From Prolixibacteraceae bacterium (GTDB taxonomy: Bacteria > Bacteroidota > Bacteroidia > Bacteroidales > Prolixibacteraceae), in contig JAFGDX010000182.1 of NCBI GenBank assembly GCA_016931875.1, positions 1 to 7,791 on the forward strand: a stretch of 7,791 nt of DNA, written 5' to 3'. The position numbers and the translations under genes were made by a program. The notes beneath the pieces are model-generated. The model searched no databases, was not told the DNA's origin, and saw nothing but the letters and a program-made list of their open reading frames with translations. This document shows positions 1 to 6,992 of this stretch, piece by piece; position 1 is the first letter of the stretch; every line of letters starts with the position of its first letter.

Positions 1-990
1 GAGGCGTCCTTCCGCATCGGTGTTTTTTATCTCAACCGTGGTTCCGTCGAACATGGTAATTACATCGCCCGGAACATAGGCATTTCCGTCGGGGCGGTTG
101 TCGGTGGCCGGAATCAATCCCACAATATGAAGCGGTAAACTATTTTTTGCAGCTGCATAAAGGGTTCCGACAACGGCAGCTGCTCCGGCCATGTCGCTTT
201 TCATGTAATCCATTGATTTTGGGGTGGGTTTTAAACTCAGTCCGCCGGTGTCGTAAACCACCCCCTTTCCAACCAAAACCACTGGTTTTTTATTTTTTGC
301 ATTTTCGGGTTTCCATTCCAGAATATTAAAAGTTGGCGGGTCGATACTTCCCTTGTTAACCGCCAGCAACCCGCCCATTTTCAGGGTTTCTATTTTTTTC
401 CTGTTAAACACCTCCACTGAAAACCCGGCTTCTTCGCCCAGTTTTTCCATTTCGGCAGAAAATTGTGTTGCCGTTAAATACGAAAGGGGTTCGTTTACCA
501 AATCGCGGGCATAAAAAACCGCCTGCGAGAGAATCAGCAGCTCATTGATCTGATCAGTAGCGGTTTCGTTATCAAAAATGAAAATTTCTTTCAACGCCAG
601 CTCCACCTTTTCTTTTTTGTATTTCGAAAAGGAATAAGCAGAAAGCAGCAGGCCTTCCAAAAATGCCGGCATCAGTTCAGGGCGGCTAAAATTCATCAAT
701 TGAACCGATTTTATTTTTTCGGCTTTCAATGAATCAAAAAGTTTGGAACCCGCCACACGCGCCGCTTCCACCTGCATATAGCTTTCTTTCTTTTGATTTA
801 TCTTCCCTAAAAAAAGAAGTTCCGGATATTTGTAAACAATGCAGTCATCCTCCTTTTTCAGCTTTTTCTTTACATACAAAATTTCTTTTTCAGTTAAAAA
901 AGAAAGTGAAAACTGATGGATGTTGTCAAAAATTGCAGCGGTGGAAATATGCTCTTTTAATTTGCCGGTTTTGCTAACTTTTGGTTGCAT
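1..990 (-). CDS. M17 family leucyl aminopeptidase, N-terminal 330 residues (3' end outside window)
   Basis: Exopeptidase of the M17 (PepA/leucyl aminopeptidase) family, which removes N-terminal residues from peptides using two metal ions. The ORF is open through the left window edge. The start is the ATG at 990-988 (MQPKVSKTGK). I see no signal peptide, so it is probably cytoplasmic. The variable N-terminal domain covers roughly residues 1-170. The catalytic domain carries VGKG (240-243), YDTGG (246-250), SLKP (252-255), MKSDMAGAAA (from 263) and NTDAEGRL (323-330). By comparison with E. coli PepA, the expected metal ligands are K242, D247, D266, D325 and E327, and the expected catalytic residues are K254 and R329; all are present. 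Family members usually have about 450-500 residues, so roughly the last third is missing because of the window edge, not a mutation. It lies 130 bases after the repeat-protein gene and may have its own promoter. Family assignment is very secure; substrate preference cannot be read from the sequence. Confidence 0.95.
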   Translation of the reverse strand, partial: MQPKVSKTGKLKEHISTAAIFDNIHQFSLSFLTEKEILYVKKKLKKEDDCIVYKYPELLFLGKINQKKESYMQVEAARVAGSKLFDSLKAEKIKSVQLMNFSRPELMPAFLEGLLLSAYSFSKYKKEKVELALKEIFIFDNETATDQINELLILSQAVFYARDLVNEPLSYLTATQFSAEMEKLGEEAGFSVEVFNRKKIETLKMGGLLAVNKGSIDPPTFNILEWKPENAKNKKPVVLVGKGVVYDTGGLSLKPTPKSMDYMKSDMAGAAAVVGTLYAAAKNSLPLHIVGLIPATDNRPDGNAYVPGDVITMFDGTTVEIKNTDAEGRL

Positions 991-1016
991 AATTTTTTTC
1001 GCTAAAAATAATACAA

Positions 1017-1067
1017 TAAACCTGGTAACGCACACTTTGTTTAAACAGGTTTACGGCAGCAGGTTTA
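1017..1067. promoter_or_regulatory. Three-copy octamer cluster upstream of the M17 aminopeptidase gene
   Basis: The 130-base gap between the repeat-protein stop and the aminopeptidase start holds three exact copies of one octamer. On the plus strand they read TAAACCTG at 1017-1024, CAGGTTTA at 1046-1053 and CAGGTTTA at 1060-1067. The last two are direct repeats 14 bases apart; the first is inverted relative to them, 21 bases away. The 1046 copy overlaps the palindrome TGTTTAAACA (1038-1047). The cluster lies 27-77 bases upstream of the aminopeptidase start, where a regulator could act. No convincing TTTG / TAnnTTTG promoter pair was found in this gap. A regulatory role is inference; the repeats themselves are directly visible. 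Confidence 0.35.
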
Positions 1068-1120
1068 TAAAAAAACATACAACATCTCCTGGTTTGTTCA
1101 TAAAATTTATGCTGCAAAAG

Positions 1121-3130
1121 TTATTTATCTATCAAAAAAACCTGCGACAATTTTAAAACAGAATCGGTTGAATTTTTATTAATATGTTGAATTTCAGAAG
1201 GATCTTCACCTAAAACCTGAAAAAACCTGTTAACTCCGTTTTTTGAAATAAAAATGCCGGAGTTCCAGTTTAGTTCTTTACTAAACAGTCTGAATTCATT
1301 GCCCGGATGAATTGGGGAAACAGCTTTCCCCAGCGATGGTGAACCTGAATTTAAATCATTTGAAATCTGGTAAAAACTGTTTTCGCCTGAACCGTCAAAA
1401 AAGCAACCGAAGCCGCGCATGTCGCCTATTCCGGCGCTGCGGTTTCCAAAATAGTAAGAATCATTTCCGGTTTTATCGCAGAATATTCCGCAGGAGTTGT
1501 CGCGGCCACTCCCAATAATCTGTGTAATTTTTGATTGTTCGGTTTTCGCATTGTAATTGTCATCACCTGTAAAATCACAAAAATTTCCCAGTGCAAAATG
1601 TACGCCGTAACCCTGGCTGTGTGAAACTGCGTTGTAAGCATCATTTCCTGTAATATCGTTAAACATGCCTGTTCCGAAATAATATGCTGCCCCCTGGCTA
1701 AAACTTCCTGCAAAACAGGTATCAGCACCGTCACCGTCAATAAAAATTCCAAATCCACCGGCAAGCGACTGACCATCGGTTGCTTCTGCCCATCGCCCCC
1801 GGGATGCACCCTGTATAAAAGACGCAAAATCCGGTTCGTTTTCACCGGGCATTGCTCCTTTAAAAATATCATTTCCGGCCACATCGAGTAAAATGCCGCA
1901 ACCCAAAGTTCCCCCAAAACCCTGTGAATAATTTTTGCAGAAATAGCGGTCGGTTCCTTTTTGATCGATAAAAACTGAAACTCCGGCAACTGCAGAACCC
2001 TGTGAATAAATCCCGGAACTTACATACAAATCGTCGCCATCAAAATCAGTAAAAACAGAAGATCCGAAAAGAGAAAATGCCAATCCCGGTTTTGAATTTT
2101 TATATTCGTCATTTCCTCCAAAATCAAGTAAAAAAGACAAACCCAAAATTCCGGCATTTATAAAATCGCTTTTATAAACATCGTTACCCGAATAATCAAC
2201 CAGCAAACCAATCTCATTTTTCAACGGCATATTACTCCCGCAATTGTTTGTGTATAAATCATCTCCGCCAAAATCAAGCGAAATAAAATAATTTTTTGAA
2301 ATGGTATCTTTCTGATTACCAAATATTCCGATGCTTCCATATTTTGTTTCAATTTCAAAATGTTGACAATCAACCGAAGTTTCTGAAACCTGGAGAAACG
2401 AGCGCAGGTTTTCATTAATAATTCGGTTACAAAATGCCAGTTTTGCCAAATCAACCTCTTTCAAACTTTCTAGTACACTAAAGTTATCAAGTTGTCTTTT
2501 TTGCCAGGGGTCAATTAGTTTTTCATACACATCTTCCGGGCTTTCTGTACCTGAAAATACTATATTTTGAGCCGAAATAAAATCATGCAGAATGGGTTCA
2601 GCGGTTGTACAGGCCATCAAAAACTTCACCAGCGCACTTTGAAATTTAAACGACAGTTTATCCCAATTTTTCTGCCCGACATCATCGGCAAACTGGAAAT
2701 CAATCTTATTTCTTAACTGATTTAAATATTCTTCCAGTTGATGTGGTGTTTGGATTAAAATTTCAGAAGGAGGAACTCCAGGAAGCGGCGGGCCAAAACC
2801 TCCGGCAATATTTCCGGTCATTCTGAAACCAAAATGAGTGAGTGTGGTCAAATCATTTCTATATTTTAAAACGGACCGGGCAAAATTCTCCGAAACTGCA
2901 GGGAGCAACCTGATATCGCTAAAAAGGATTTTGGTTGTGGGTAATAAATATTTTACGCTCTGTTCAGCTTCCAACACTTCGGGATGCAGGTTAAAAATAC
3001 CGGTTTCGTTGTAAAGTAAATTTAATTCATCTACAACAGAATTTTGGTTGATTTCCCGTTTTGTCAATATTTCTTCCTGAGAAAAAAGGGAAAGTGGAAA
3101 AATGAGCAAAACCAGCACTGTTTTTTTCAT
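1121..3130 (-). CDS. Exported protein with about twelve 27-residue G-[NDT]-D-x-Y repeats
   Basis: I do not recognise a named family. The 669-residue protein starts with a typical Sec signal peptide (MKKTVLVLLIFPLSLFSQ), with cleavage probably just before QEE, so it is periplasmic, surface-bound or secreted. Residues 20-280 look mostly helical, apart from a Gly/Pro-rich stretch around 110-121. Residues 282-638 are a repeat array: each unit has a hydrophobic strand ending in Asp, then Gly-[Asn/Asp/Thr]-Asp-x-[Tyr/Phe], often followed by Ser-Gln-Gly. The ending (639-669) is non-repetitive, and no T9SS sorting domain is obvious. The start codon overlaps the stop of the upstream C45 gene (ATGA), which strongly suggests translational coupling and a shared function. 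I infer a beta-solenoid, possibly with acidic turns that bind divalent metal. It could be a binding partner, scaffold or substrate of the C45 enzyme; none of these roles is shown by the sequence. Confidence 0.9.
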   Translation of the reverse strand: MKKTVLVLLIFPLSLFSQEEILTKREINQNSVVDELNLLYNETGIFNLHPEVLEAEQSVKYLLPTTKILFSDIRLLPAVSENFARSVLKYRNDLTTLTHFGFRMTGNIAGGFGPPLPGVPPSEILIQTPHQLEEYLNQLRNKIDFQFADDVGQKNWDKLSFKFQSALVKFLMACTTAEPILHDFISAQNIVFSGTESPEDVYEKLIDPWQKRQLDNFSVLESLKEVDLAKLAFCNRIINENLRSFLQVSETSVDCQHFEIETKYGSIGIFGNQKDTISKNYFISLDFGGDDLYTNNCGSNMPLKNEIGLLVDYSGNDVYKSDFINAGILGLSFLLDFGGNDEYKNSKPGLAFSLFGSSVFTDFDGDDLYVSSGIYSQGSAVAGVSVFIDQKGTDRYFCKNYSQGFGGTLGCGILLDVAGNDIFKGAMPGENEPDFASFIQGASRGRWAEATDGQSLAGGFGIFIDGDGADTCFAGSFSQGAAYYFGTGMFNDITGNDAYNAVSHSQGYGVHFALGNFCDFTGDDNYNAKTEQSKITQIIGSGRDNSCGIFCDKTGNDSYYFGNRSAGIGDMRGFGCFFDGSGENSFYQISNDLNSGSPSLGKAVSPIHPGNEFRLFSKELNWNSGIFISKNGVNRFFQVLGEDPSEIQHINKNSTDSVLKLSQVFLIDK
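1217..2287 (-). repeat. Protein-level tandem repeat array (about 12 units, modal period 27 residues)
   Basis: This spans residues 282-638 of the repeat protein. The G-x-D/N cores begin at residues 289, 315, 339, 365, 392, 419, 468, 495, 522, 555, 582 and 632. The steps are therefore 26, 24, 26, 27, 27, 49, 27, 27, 33, 27 and 50. The 49-residue step contains an insertion (around 426-455) and the last 50-residue step skips a degenerate unit. A strong unit reads like GIFIDGDGAD or VFTDFDGDDLY, commonly followed about ten residues later by [YFH]SQG. The last two cores are degraded (GEN, GVN), as expected for capping units. Copies are diverged at DNA level, so this is an old array, not a recent expansion. 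Confidence 0.85.
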
Positions 3131-4305
3131 GGCGCGTTGATTTGAAAAGTAAGAAATTCCGTTTCATTGGGTTTGCCGGGGGCAAAATGAAGCACCGGGT
3201 TTTCCTTCATTTCCATAATAAGACAACCATAAGTTTCGTCGTTGGCAATGGGATGAACTTCTGGTTCGGTTAAACTTAAAATTGTACGAATATTTTCCCG
3301 GGTTAAATGAAATCCGGTTTCTTTGATTTTGTCGAAAGCCAGAAAATAACGCGGGCAGAAATAGGCATCATCCGTCGTTTTTCCGTACTCCGCAAGCAAG
3401 TTGATGTACTTTTGATTAAAATCGCGGTTAACCGCAGCAAAGTTGGTATGAAGTGTAATACCTTCGTTTTCAAAAGGAAAAAATGCATTTACTGAACACG
3501 CGGAACATTCAAAACATTTTGCGGAATTTGTTCCGCCAACGGTGTAGCATTGCGGCGTTGCATGCGGTATGTTTTGCACAAAATCAAACGCTTCTTTTTC
3601 ATTCTTTTGAATAAGCAAACTCCGAAGAACAAAAGCCACTGGTAATCCGTCTTCGCGGTGATTCAGCATTGAAATTCCGTTGCAGGCAACTGCCACATTT
3701 TTGCTCAAACCACACAACCCAATGAAACCCGGAAAAGTGAACACATAACTTTCGGGCTGATTTTTTTCACCTTTAATATGCAGCAAAGTGGGAAACCCCT
3801 GCAGAAAAGCCGGAGGATCCATGTTTTGGGCAACAATGGTGGGCTGTTCCTTTGTTTTGGAAGAGCTGACAGAAGTACATTTGGCTTCAACCAAATACTC
3901 GCCGGCGTTTTCAATCTCTTCACTCATTTGCAAGGCAAGTACGGTTTTATATTTTTGCCCTGCCCCATCTGCAATTCCTTTCACTTCGTCCAAAAGTTCA
4001 GGACAATATTTTTTAACGGTATCCACCATAGTTGTTTTTTCAAAAAAGGAACAGATTACATTTTCAAAATCGGTTTCAAAGCTGCTTTCAATTTCCTTTT
4101 TCCATCGTTCAATTATGGTGTCAATTTCTGAGGCAAGAGTTTGTCCATGTGTAAATCCACGATTGTAGGCTGTTCCATTCAACTCAATATTTTTAAAATT
4201 TTCAGCCGCCTGAATTTTATTTTCTGAATTCTGTTGCTGACTATTTATCCTGAACAGCACGTTTAATAAAATCAGTTGAAAAATTAAGAAGCCTTTCATA
4301 CTCAT
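3127..4305 (-). CDS. Exported C45-family (acyl-CoA:6-APA acyltransferase-like) Ntn-hydrolase
   Basis: The 392-residue protein resembles peptidase family C45, self-cleaving N-terminal-nucleophile enzymes that hydrolyse or transfer acyl groups on amide bonds. The start is MSMKGF (4305), although the Met at position 3 is equally possible. Residues 1-22 form a signal peptide ending near NSQ, so it acts outside the cytoplasm. Family signatures seen in order are NRGFTHG (48-54), KCTSVSS with C143 as expected nucleophile after cleavage between K142 and C143, AQNMD with D163, the FECSA segment (265-269), HTN with N288, and a C-terminal GKPNETEF stretch. The last matches the GRPTNPDEMF region of fungal isopenicillin-N acyltransferase, but with Lys (K378) replacing the Arg. 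It overlaps the downstream repeat-protein gene by an ATGA. The natural substrate is unknown; penicillin-related activity should not be assumed. Related Ntn enzymes act on N-acyl amides and ceramides. Confidence 0.85.
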   Translation of the reverse strand: MSMKGFLIFQLILLNVLFRINSQQQNSENKIQAAENFKNIELNGTAYNRGFTHGQTLASEIDTIIERWKKEIESSFETDFENVICSFFEKTTMVDTVKKYCPELLDEVKGIADGAGQKYKTVLALQMSEEIENAGEYLVEAKCTSVSSSKTKEQPTIVAQNMDPPAFLQGFPTLLHIKGEKNQPESYVFTFPGFIGLCGLSKNVAVACNGISMLNHREDGLPVAFVLRSLLIQKNEKEAFDFVQNIPHATPQCYTVGGTNSAKCFECSACSVNAFFPFENEGITLHTNFAAVNRDFNQKYINLLAEYGKTTDDAYFCPRYFLAFDKIKETGFHLTRENIRTILSLTEPEVHPIANDETYGCLIMEMKENPVLHFAPGKPNETEFLTFQINAP

Positions 4306-4434
4306 AAAAATTTATTCAAAACAAATTCTTTACAATAGAAACCAACAAGCGGTTTGCTAATAACTTTAGAGCAGTTTAAACCAGCGCTTCTTCTGCAACT
4401 GGAATCACGTTTTGATTTTTTATTAAAATTAAAA

Positions 4435-4442
4435 CAAAGATA
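4435..4442 (-). promoter_or_regulatory. Candidate Bacteroidota -7 element upstream of the C45 / repeat-protein pair
   Basis: The 225-base gap between the beta-barrel gene and the C45 gene holds one exact TAnnTTTG match on the minus strand, TATCTTTG (4442 to 4435). It would give a leader of about 120 bases before the C45 ATG at 4305. The matching -33 TTTG is not present at the usual 19-21 base distance; only a TTTA sits 23 bases upstream (4469-4466), so this is a weak call. The rest of the gap is A/T-rich, and I see no clear terminator or further structure in it. Confidence 0.3.
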
Positions 4443-4530
4443 TCTGAATGTAAAAAAATTTAGTTTAAATATCTGGGAATGAAGTTAAAAACAAGAAATA
4501 CATCGCTGAACTGCAGGAATAAAGCAACTT

Positions 4531-5505
4531 TTATAATCTAAATGTTCGCGACAAAATGAAAGTCAGTCCTGTTCCGGCACCCAATTGTGTACCGCTAAAA
4601 TTCTGGTAAACCGGAAAATCGATCATGGCAGAAAGGTACCATTCATCTTTGTAAACATAATTAATTTGTGGTGACAGAAAAAACAAGGTACTTCCGGATG
4701 ATTCTTTTTTTACGCCATCGATTTTATCGTGGGTTCTGATTTCGTTCCTTAGTTGAAGAATGGTGGTCCAGTCGCCCTTTAACCAGGGAAACATGAGGTG
4801 TTTGGAAATGTAAAACGAATTAAAAAACGAGTTTCCCAATTTGTATTCATTTTTATTGGCTGAATGGGTTTCCATTCTCGAAATCAGAAAATACCGCATT
4901 CCGCTTTCCGAATTTTCTTTTACAAAAGAAAGGTTCGCTACCAGCCCGTAAGCGCCGATGGTTGGTTGCACTTCAACCGGGATTTCCACATTATTCACCA
5001 GTTGCGGACTCCGGGAGGAAGGGATTTTAACACCGGCAGCCCCGGTTACATAAATTCGTTTTACGGGTTCTGAAAAAAGGCTGTGTTTGCCCATAACAAC
5101 AAAATTGGAAAATCCCTTTCCGGTTAAACGGTATTCCGGCTCCAGATCGTAAATCTGGGTTTTGTTAAAAAAATAACCGGTTTCCAGTTCCAGGGTAAAC
5201 TTGTTGGTTACTCCATAACCAAAAGAAGTTGAAAGATAATTGTAGTAAGCTTTTCTTATCAAATCAAAATCAGAATGGCTGCTGTTTTCGAAATACTGCG
5301 TTCCCTGTCCGTATTTGTAAAACGAAATTACACGCAACGATTTTTTTTCGAGCACCAGCAGGTTGTTGGTTCCGCCAACCGGGTTCACCGACGACAGACA
5401 CTGCCCGAAACTATTCCCGGTAACAAGAAAGGCGATAAAAAATGCAATGCTAAAACGATTCCTCCTGAACAACAATTGTGATGGTTTTTGATTCCGATTG
5501 ATCAT
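4531..5505 (-). CDS. Predicted outer-membrane beta-barrel protein of unknown function
   Basis: The 324-residue protein has a long charged N-terminus (QLLFRRNR), a hydrophobic core (FSIAFFIAFLV, 17-27) and a likely signal-peptidase site near NSFG|Q (34/35). The mature part is rich in alternating aromatic/polar segments typical of transmembrane beta-strands, for example around residues 54-64, 86-113, 131-144, 178-208, 235-250 and 270-300. It ends with a strand in GTGLTFILSRTFRL. This pattern fits an outer-membrane barrel of about 10-12 strands, but I cannot name a family. The ATG at 5505 lies inside the upstream lipoprotein gene (56-base overlap in another frame). A later TTG start, at 5475 or 5472, would shorten the N-terminus to near LLFRRNR and still leave a good signal peptide. 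The overlap argues for co-expression with the lipoprotein, which may sit on or in the barrel as a surface complex. That pairing is inference. Confidence 0.75.
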   Translation of the reverse strand: MINRNQKPSQLLFRRNRFSIAFFIAFLVTGNSFGQCLSSVNPVGGTNNLLVLEKKSLRVISFYKYGQGTQYFENSSHSDFDLIRKAYYNYLSTSFGYGVTNKFTLELETGYFFNKTQIYDLEPEYRLTGKGFSNFVVMGKHSLFSEPVKRIYVTGAAGVKIPSSRSPQLVNNVEIPVEVQPTIGAYGLVANLSFVKENSESGMRYFLISRMETHSANKNEYKLGNSFFNSFYISKHLMFPWLKGDWTTILQLRNEIRTHDKIDGVKKESSGSTLFFLSPQINYVYKDEWYLSAMIDFPVYQNFSGTQLGAGTGLTFILSRTFRL

Positions 5506-5800
5506 TTCCGTTGGTTATTTTACATGTAATTTTGTTTTTTCCAATCTGGCAGGGCGAAGTGGCATAAATTACGGTTGCTCCCGAACCCAGAATGTCGCCC
5601 AGGCTGGCCGACCAGAAATACTGCAGATTGCTCCCGGTGGCCGTGGCGGTAATACTGATTTCTTCCCCCGGCACAATGGTATCTTTTTCTGCAACAAGCG
5701 AGTGATACACCAATTTTTGTACGGGTTCGGGTTCATCTTCTTTGCTGCAAAAACAGAAAATAAACAGGGAAAGTACTATTAAAAGCGCCGTTTTTTTCAT
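5450..5800 (-). CDS. Small lipoprotein with one Ig/PKD-like domain
   Basis: This gene encodes a 116-residue lipoprotein. The start chosen is the ATG at 5800-5798 (MKKTALLIVL), 13 bases after the stop of the FISUMP lipoprotein. The reading frame stays open upstream to 6019, but that part lies over the preceding gene and is not credible coding. The signal peptide runs through LSLFIFCFC; the lipidated Cys is most likely C18, followed by SKEDEPEP. That acidic tail resembles the Bacteroidota surface-export signal for lipoproteins, so exposure on the outer face of the outer membrane is plausible. Residues ~30-114 form a single beta-sandwich-like domain with LQYFWSASLGDILGSG and a late ITCKITNGNDQSESKTITI stretch, typical of PKD/Ig-like domains in this phylum. 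No enzymatic motif is seen. It sits between a FISUMP lipoprotein and a barrel whose start overlaps its 3' end, suggesting a structural or adhesive role in a shared surface assembly. Confidence 0.8.
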   Translation of the reverse strand: MKKTALLIVLSLFIFCFCSKEDEPEPVQKLVYHSLVAEKDTIVPGEEISITATATGSNLQYFWSASLGDILGSGATVIYATSPCQIGKNKITCKITNGNDQSESKTITIVVQEESF

Positions 5801-5813
5801 TTCATTTTTTGAT

Positions 5814-6929
5814 TTAATCATCATTTTTAATACAGCGGATAGAAAAACCATAGGTTTTCGGAAAAGTATTGTAGCGACCTGATTTGTCATCGTATTTATC
5901 AAGACAGCGCCGCCAGGCATAGGTGCTGCTGCTTTCGGTTGACGTCCAGAAATATTCCACTCTTCCCATAAAACTGTAGCTTCCGGTATTTGATCTTCTT
6001 CCCGATAATTGTGCGTCAAAACCTGAAGTCCCGCCTGCTTTCAACTGGGTACCCACCGTTTTTCCGCGCCAGGTATTTACCATGTCAGCTTCTGCCTGAG
6101 TCATTCCCAAAGCCATTTCCAATACTTTAACCTCGTTGTCGGTAGGAATATGCCAGCCATTGGGGCAAATTCCCTGGGTTGATTCTGTGGTGGATCCATT
6201 CATGGCAGAGTTCCAGGAGTACAACCGGCCGTAAACTTTCAGATAGGAGGCGTCGTTGTTATAAATAAACGATTCAATTTCGGTGCCGTCAGGCGCGTGG
6301 GTAACTTTCAGGTTTTCCTTCATCCAGATTTGATCGCCGATTTTGACGGTTTTGTACTTATTTCCGTCAATATCCATTAAGGCATCTTCCAAAACAATGG
6401 TGTCGGTTGCTGTCTGGCCCGCATTATCGGTAACGGTAATAATATACTCACCGCTTGTTAATCCGGAAATATCTTTGGTATCTGCGCCGGTTGACCAAAG
6501 GATGGTAAACGGTGAAGCTCCGCTGATTATGGTATTTATCATTCCGTCGGCAGCACCTGTTTCCGACGGATTAGTAATTTCAAACTGCAGGGAAAGGGGA
6601 AGCGGTGCGGGTTGTGTAATTTCAAAGGTGTCGGTTCTTATCTGAAACTCCTTATCGTTTACCAAAACATAATATTTGCCAGCTACAAGATTTGAAACAT
6701 CTTCGGTGGTGCTGTTATCCGACCATAAAAATGAATAGGGAGGAACTCCGCCAGTGACGGTCAAATCGATGGCACCATCGCTGCCGCCGTATTCCGATAC
6801 ATTTTGTACAGAAGAAGAAATTTGGATGGGAGCAGGTTTTGTTTCGGGCTCTTCTCCTTCTTTTTCACATTGTATAAAAAATAAGCCAGCCAGAAGGCAG
6901 GTTGCAAAAAAATAAATTTGTTTGCTCAT
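5814..6929 (-). CDS. SprB-repeat and FISUMP-domain surface lipoprotein
   Basis: This 371-residue lipoprotein starts at MSKQIYFFAT; the lipobox region FFIQC gives lipidation at C21, followed by the acidic tail EKEGEEPE. Two SprB-type repeats follow, at about 35-107 and 112-182. Each has the signature D-G-x-I, then G-x-x-P-[YF] with x-x-L-W-S, then L-x-[SA]-G-x-Y and V-x-D. Residues 183-371 match the FISUMP domain (Fibrobacter succinogenes major paralogous domain): DGNKYKTVKIGDQIWMKENL, YGRLYSWNSAMNG, GICPNGWHIPTD, SGFDAQLSGRR, WTSTES, and a terminal SIRCIKND. C255 and C366 are kept in the neighbouring paralog and could form a disulfide. FISUMP domains occur in secreted and surface proteins of Bacteroidota and Fibrobacteres; their biochemical role is poorly known. 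No T9SS C-terminal domain is present, consistent with anchoring by lipid. It probably heads an operon with the small lipoprotein and the barrel. Confidence 0.92.
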   Translation of the reverse strand: MSKQIYFFATCLLAGLFFIQCEKEGEEPETKPAPIQISSSVQNVSEYGGSDGAIDLTVTGGVPPYSFLWSDNSTTEDVSNLVAGKYYVLVNDKEFQIRTDTFEITQPAPLPLSLQFEITNPSETGAADGMINTIISGASPFTILWSTGADTKDISGLTSGEYIITVTDNAGQTATDTIVLEDALMDIDGNKYKTVKIGDQIWMKENLKVTHAPDGTEIESFIYNNDASYLKVYGRLYSWNSAMNGSTTESTQGICPNGWHIPTDNEVKVLEMALGMTQAEADMVNTWRGKTVGTQLKAGGTSGFDAQLSGRRSNTGSYSFMGRVEYFWTSTESSSTYAWRRCLDKYDDKSGRYNTFPKTYGFSIRCIKNDD

Positions 6930-6992
6930 GGCAAAATTGAATCAGGTTAAAATCAGTTTGTAACGCAGTTGTCAGTCGTTCCGTTCCACCAA

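Noticed and set aside
1099..1111. Palindrome CATAAAATTTATG just after the repeat-protein stop, as a terminator
   Set aside because: It has a one-base centre, almost no G/C in the stem and no T-run after it on the minus strand.
1426..1989. A 187-codon minus-strand open frame inside the repeat-protein gene
   Set aside because: It lies wholly within the repeat region in another frame; its translation has no domain pattern, and its openness is explained by the repetitive composition of the real gene.
1217..2287. Identification of the repeat array as RTX calcium-binding nonapeptides
   Set aside because: RTX repeats have a nine-residue GGxGxDxLx period; here the period is about 27 with one G-x-D core per unit.
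3778..4168. Two overlapping plus-strand open frames of 117 and 126 codons
   Set aside because: They are antisense to the well-supported C45 coding sequence and their translations look like reverse-frame noise without recognisable domains.
4373..4382. GTTTAAAC shared by the gaps upstream of the C45 and aminopeptidase genes, as a common operator
   Set aside because: An eight-base A/T-rich self-complementary word occurs easily by chance, and the flanking bases of the two copies differ.
5461..5466. AGGAGG on the minus strand, as a ribosome-binding site for a later barrel start
   Set aside because: No ATG, GTG or TTG follows at a suitable distance (only ATT, 12 bases on), Bacteroidota rely little on such sites, and the hexamer is simply two Arg codons of the barrel's N-terminus.
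5801..6019. N-terminal extension of the small lipoprotein to an upstream ATG
   Set aside because: The extension overlaps the FISUMP gene's 3' end, while the internal MKKTALLIVL start gives a perfect lipoprotein signal right after that gene's stop.
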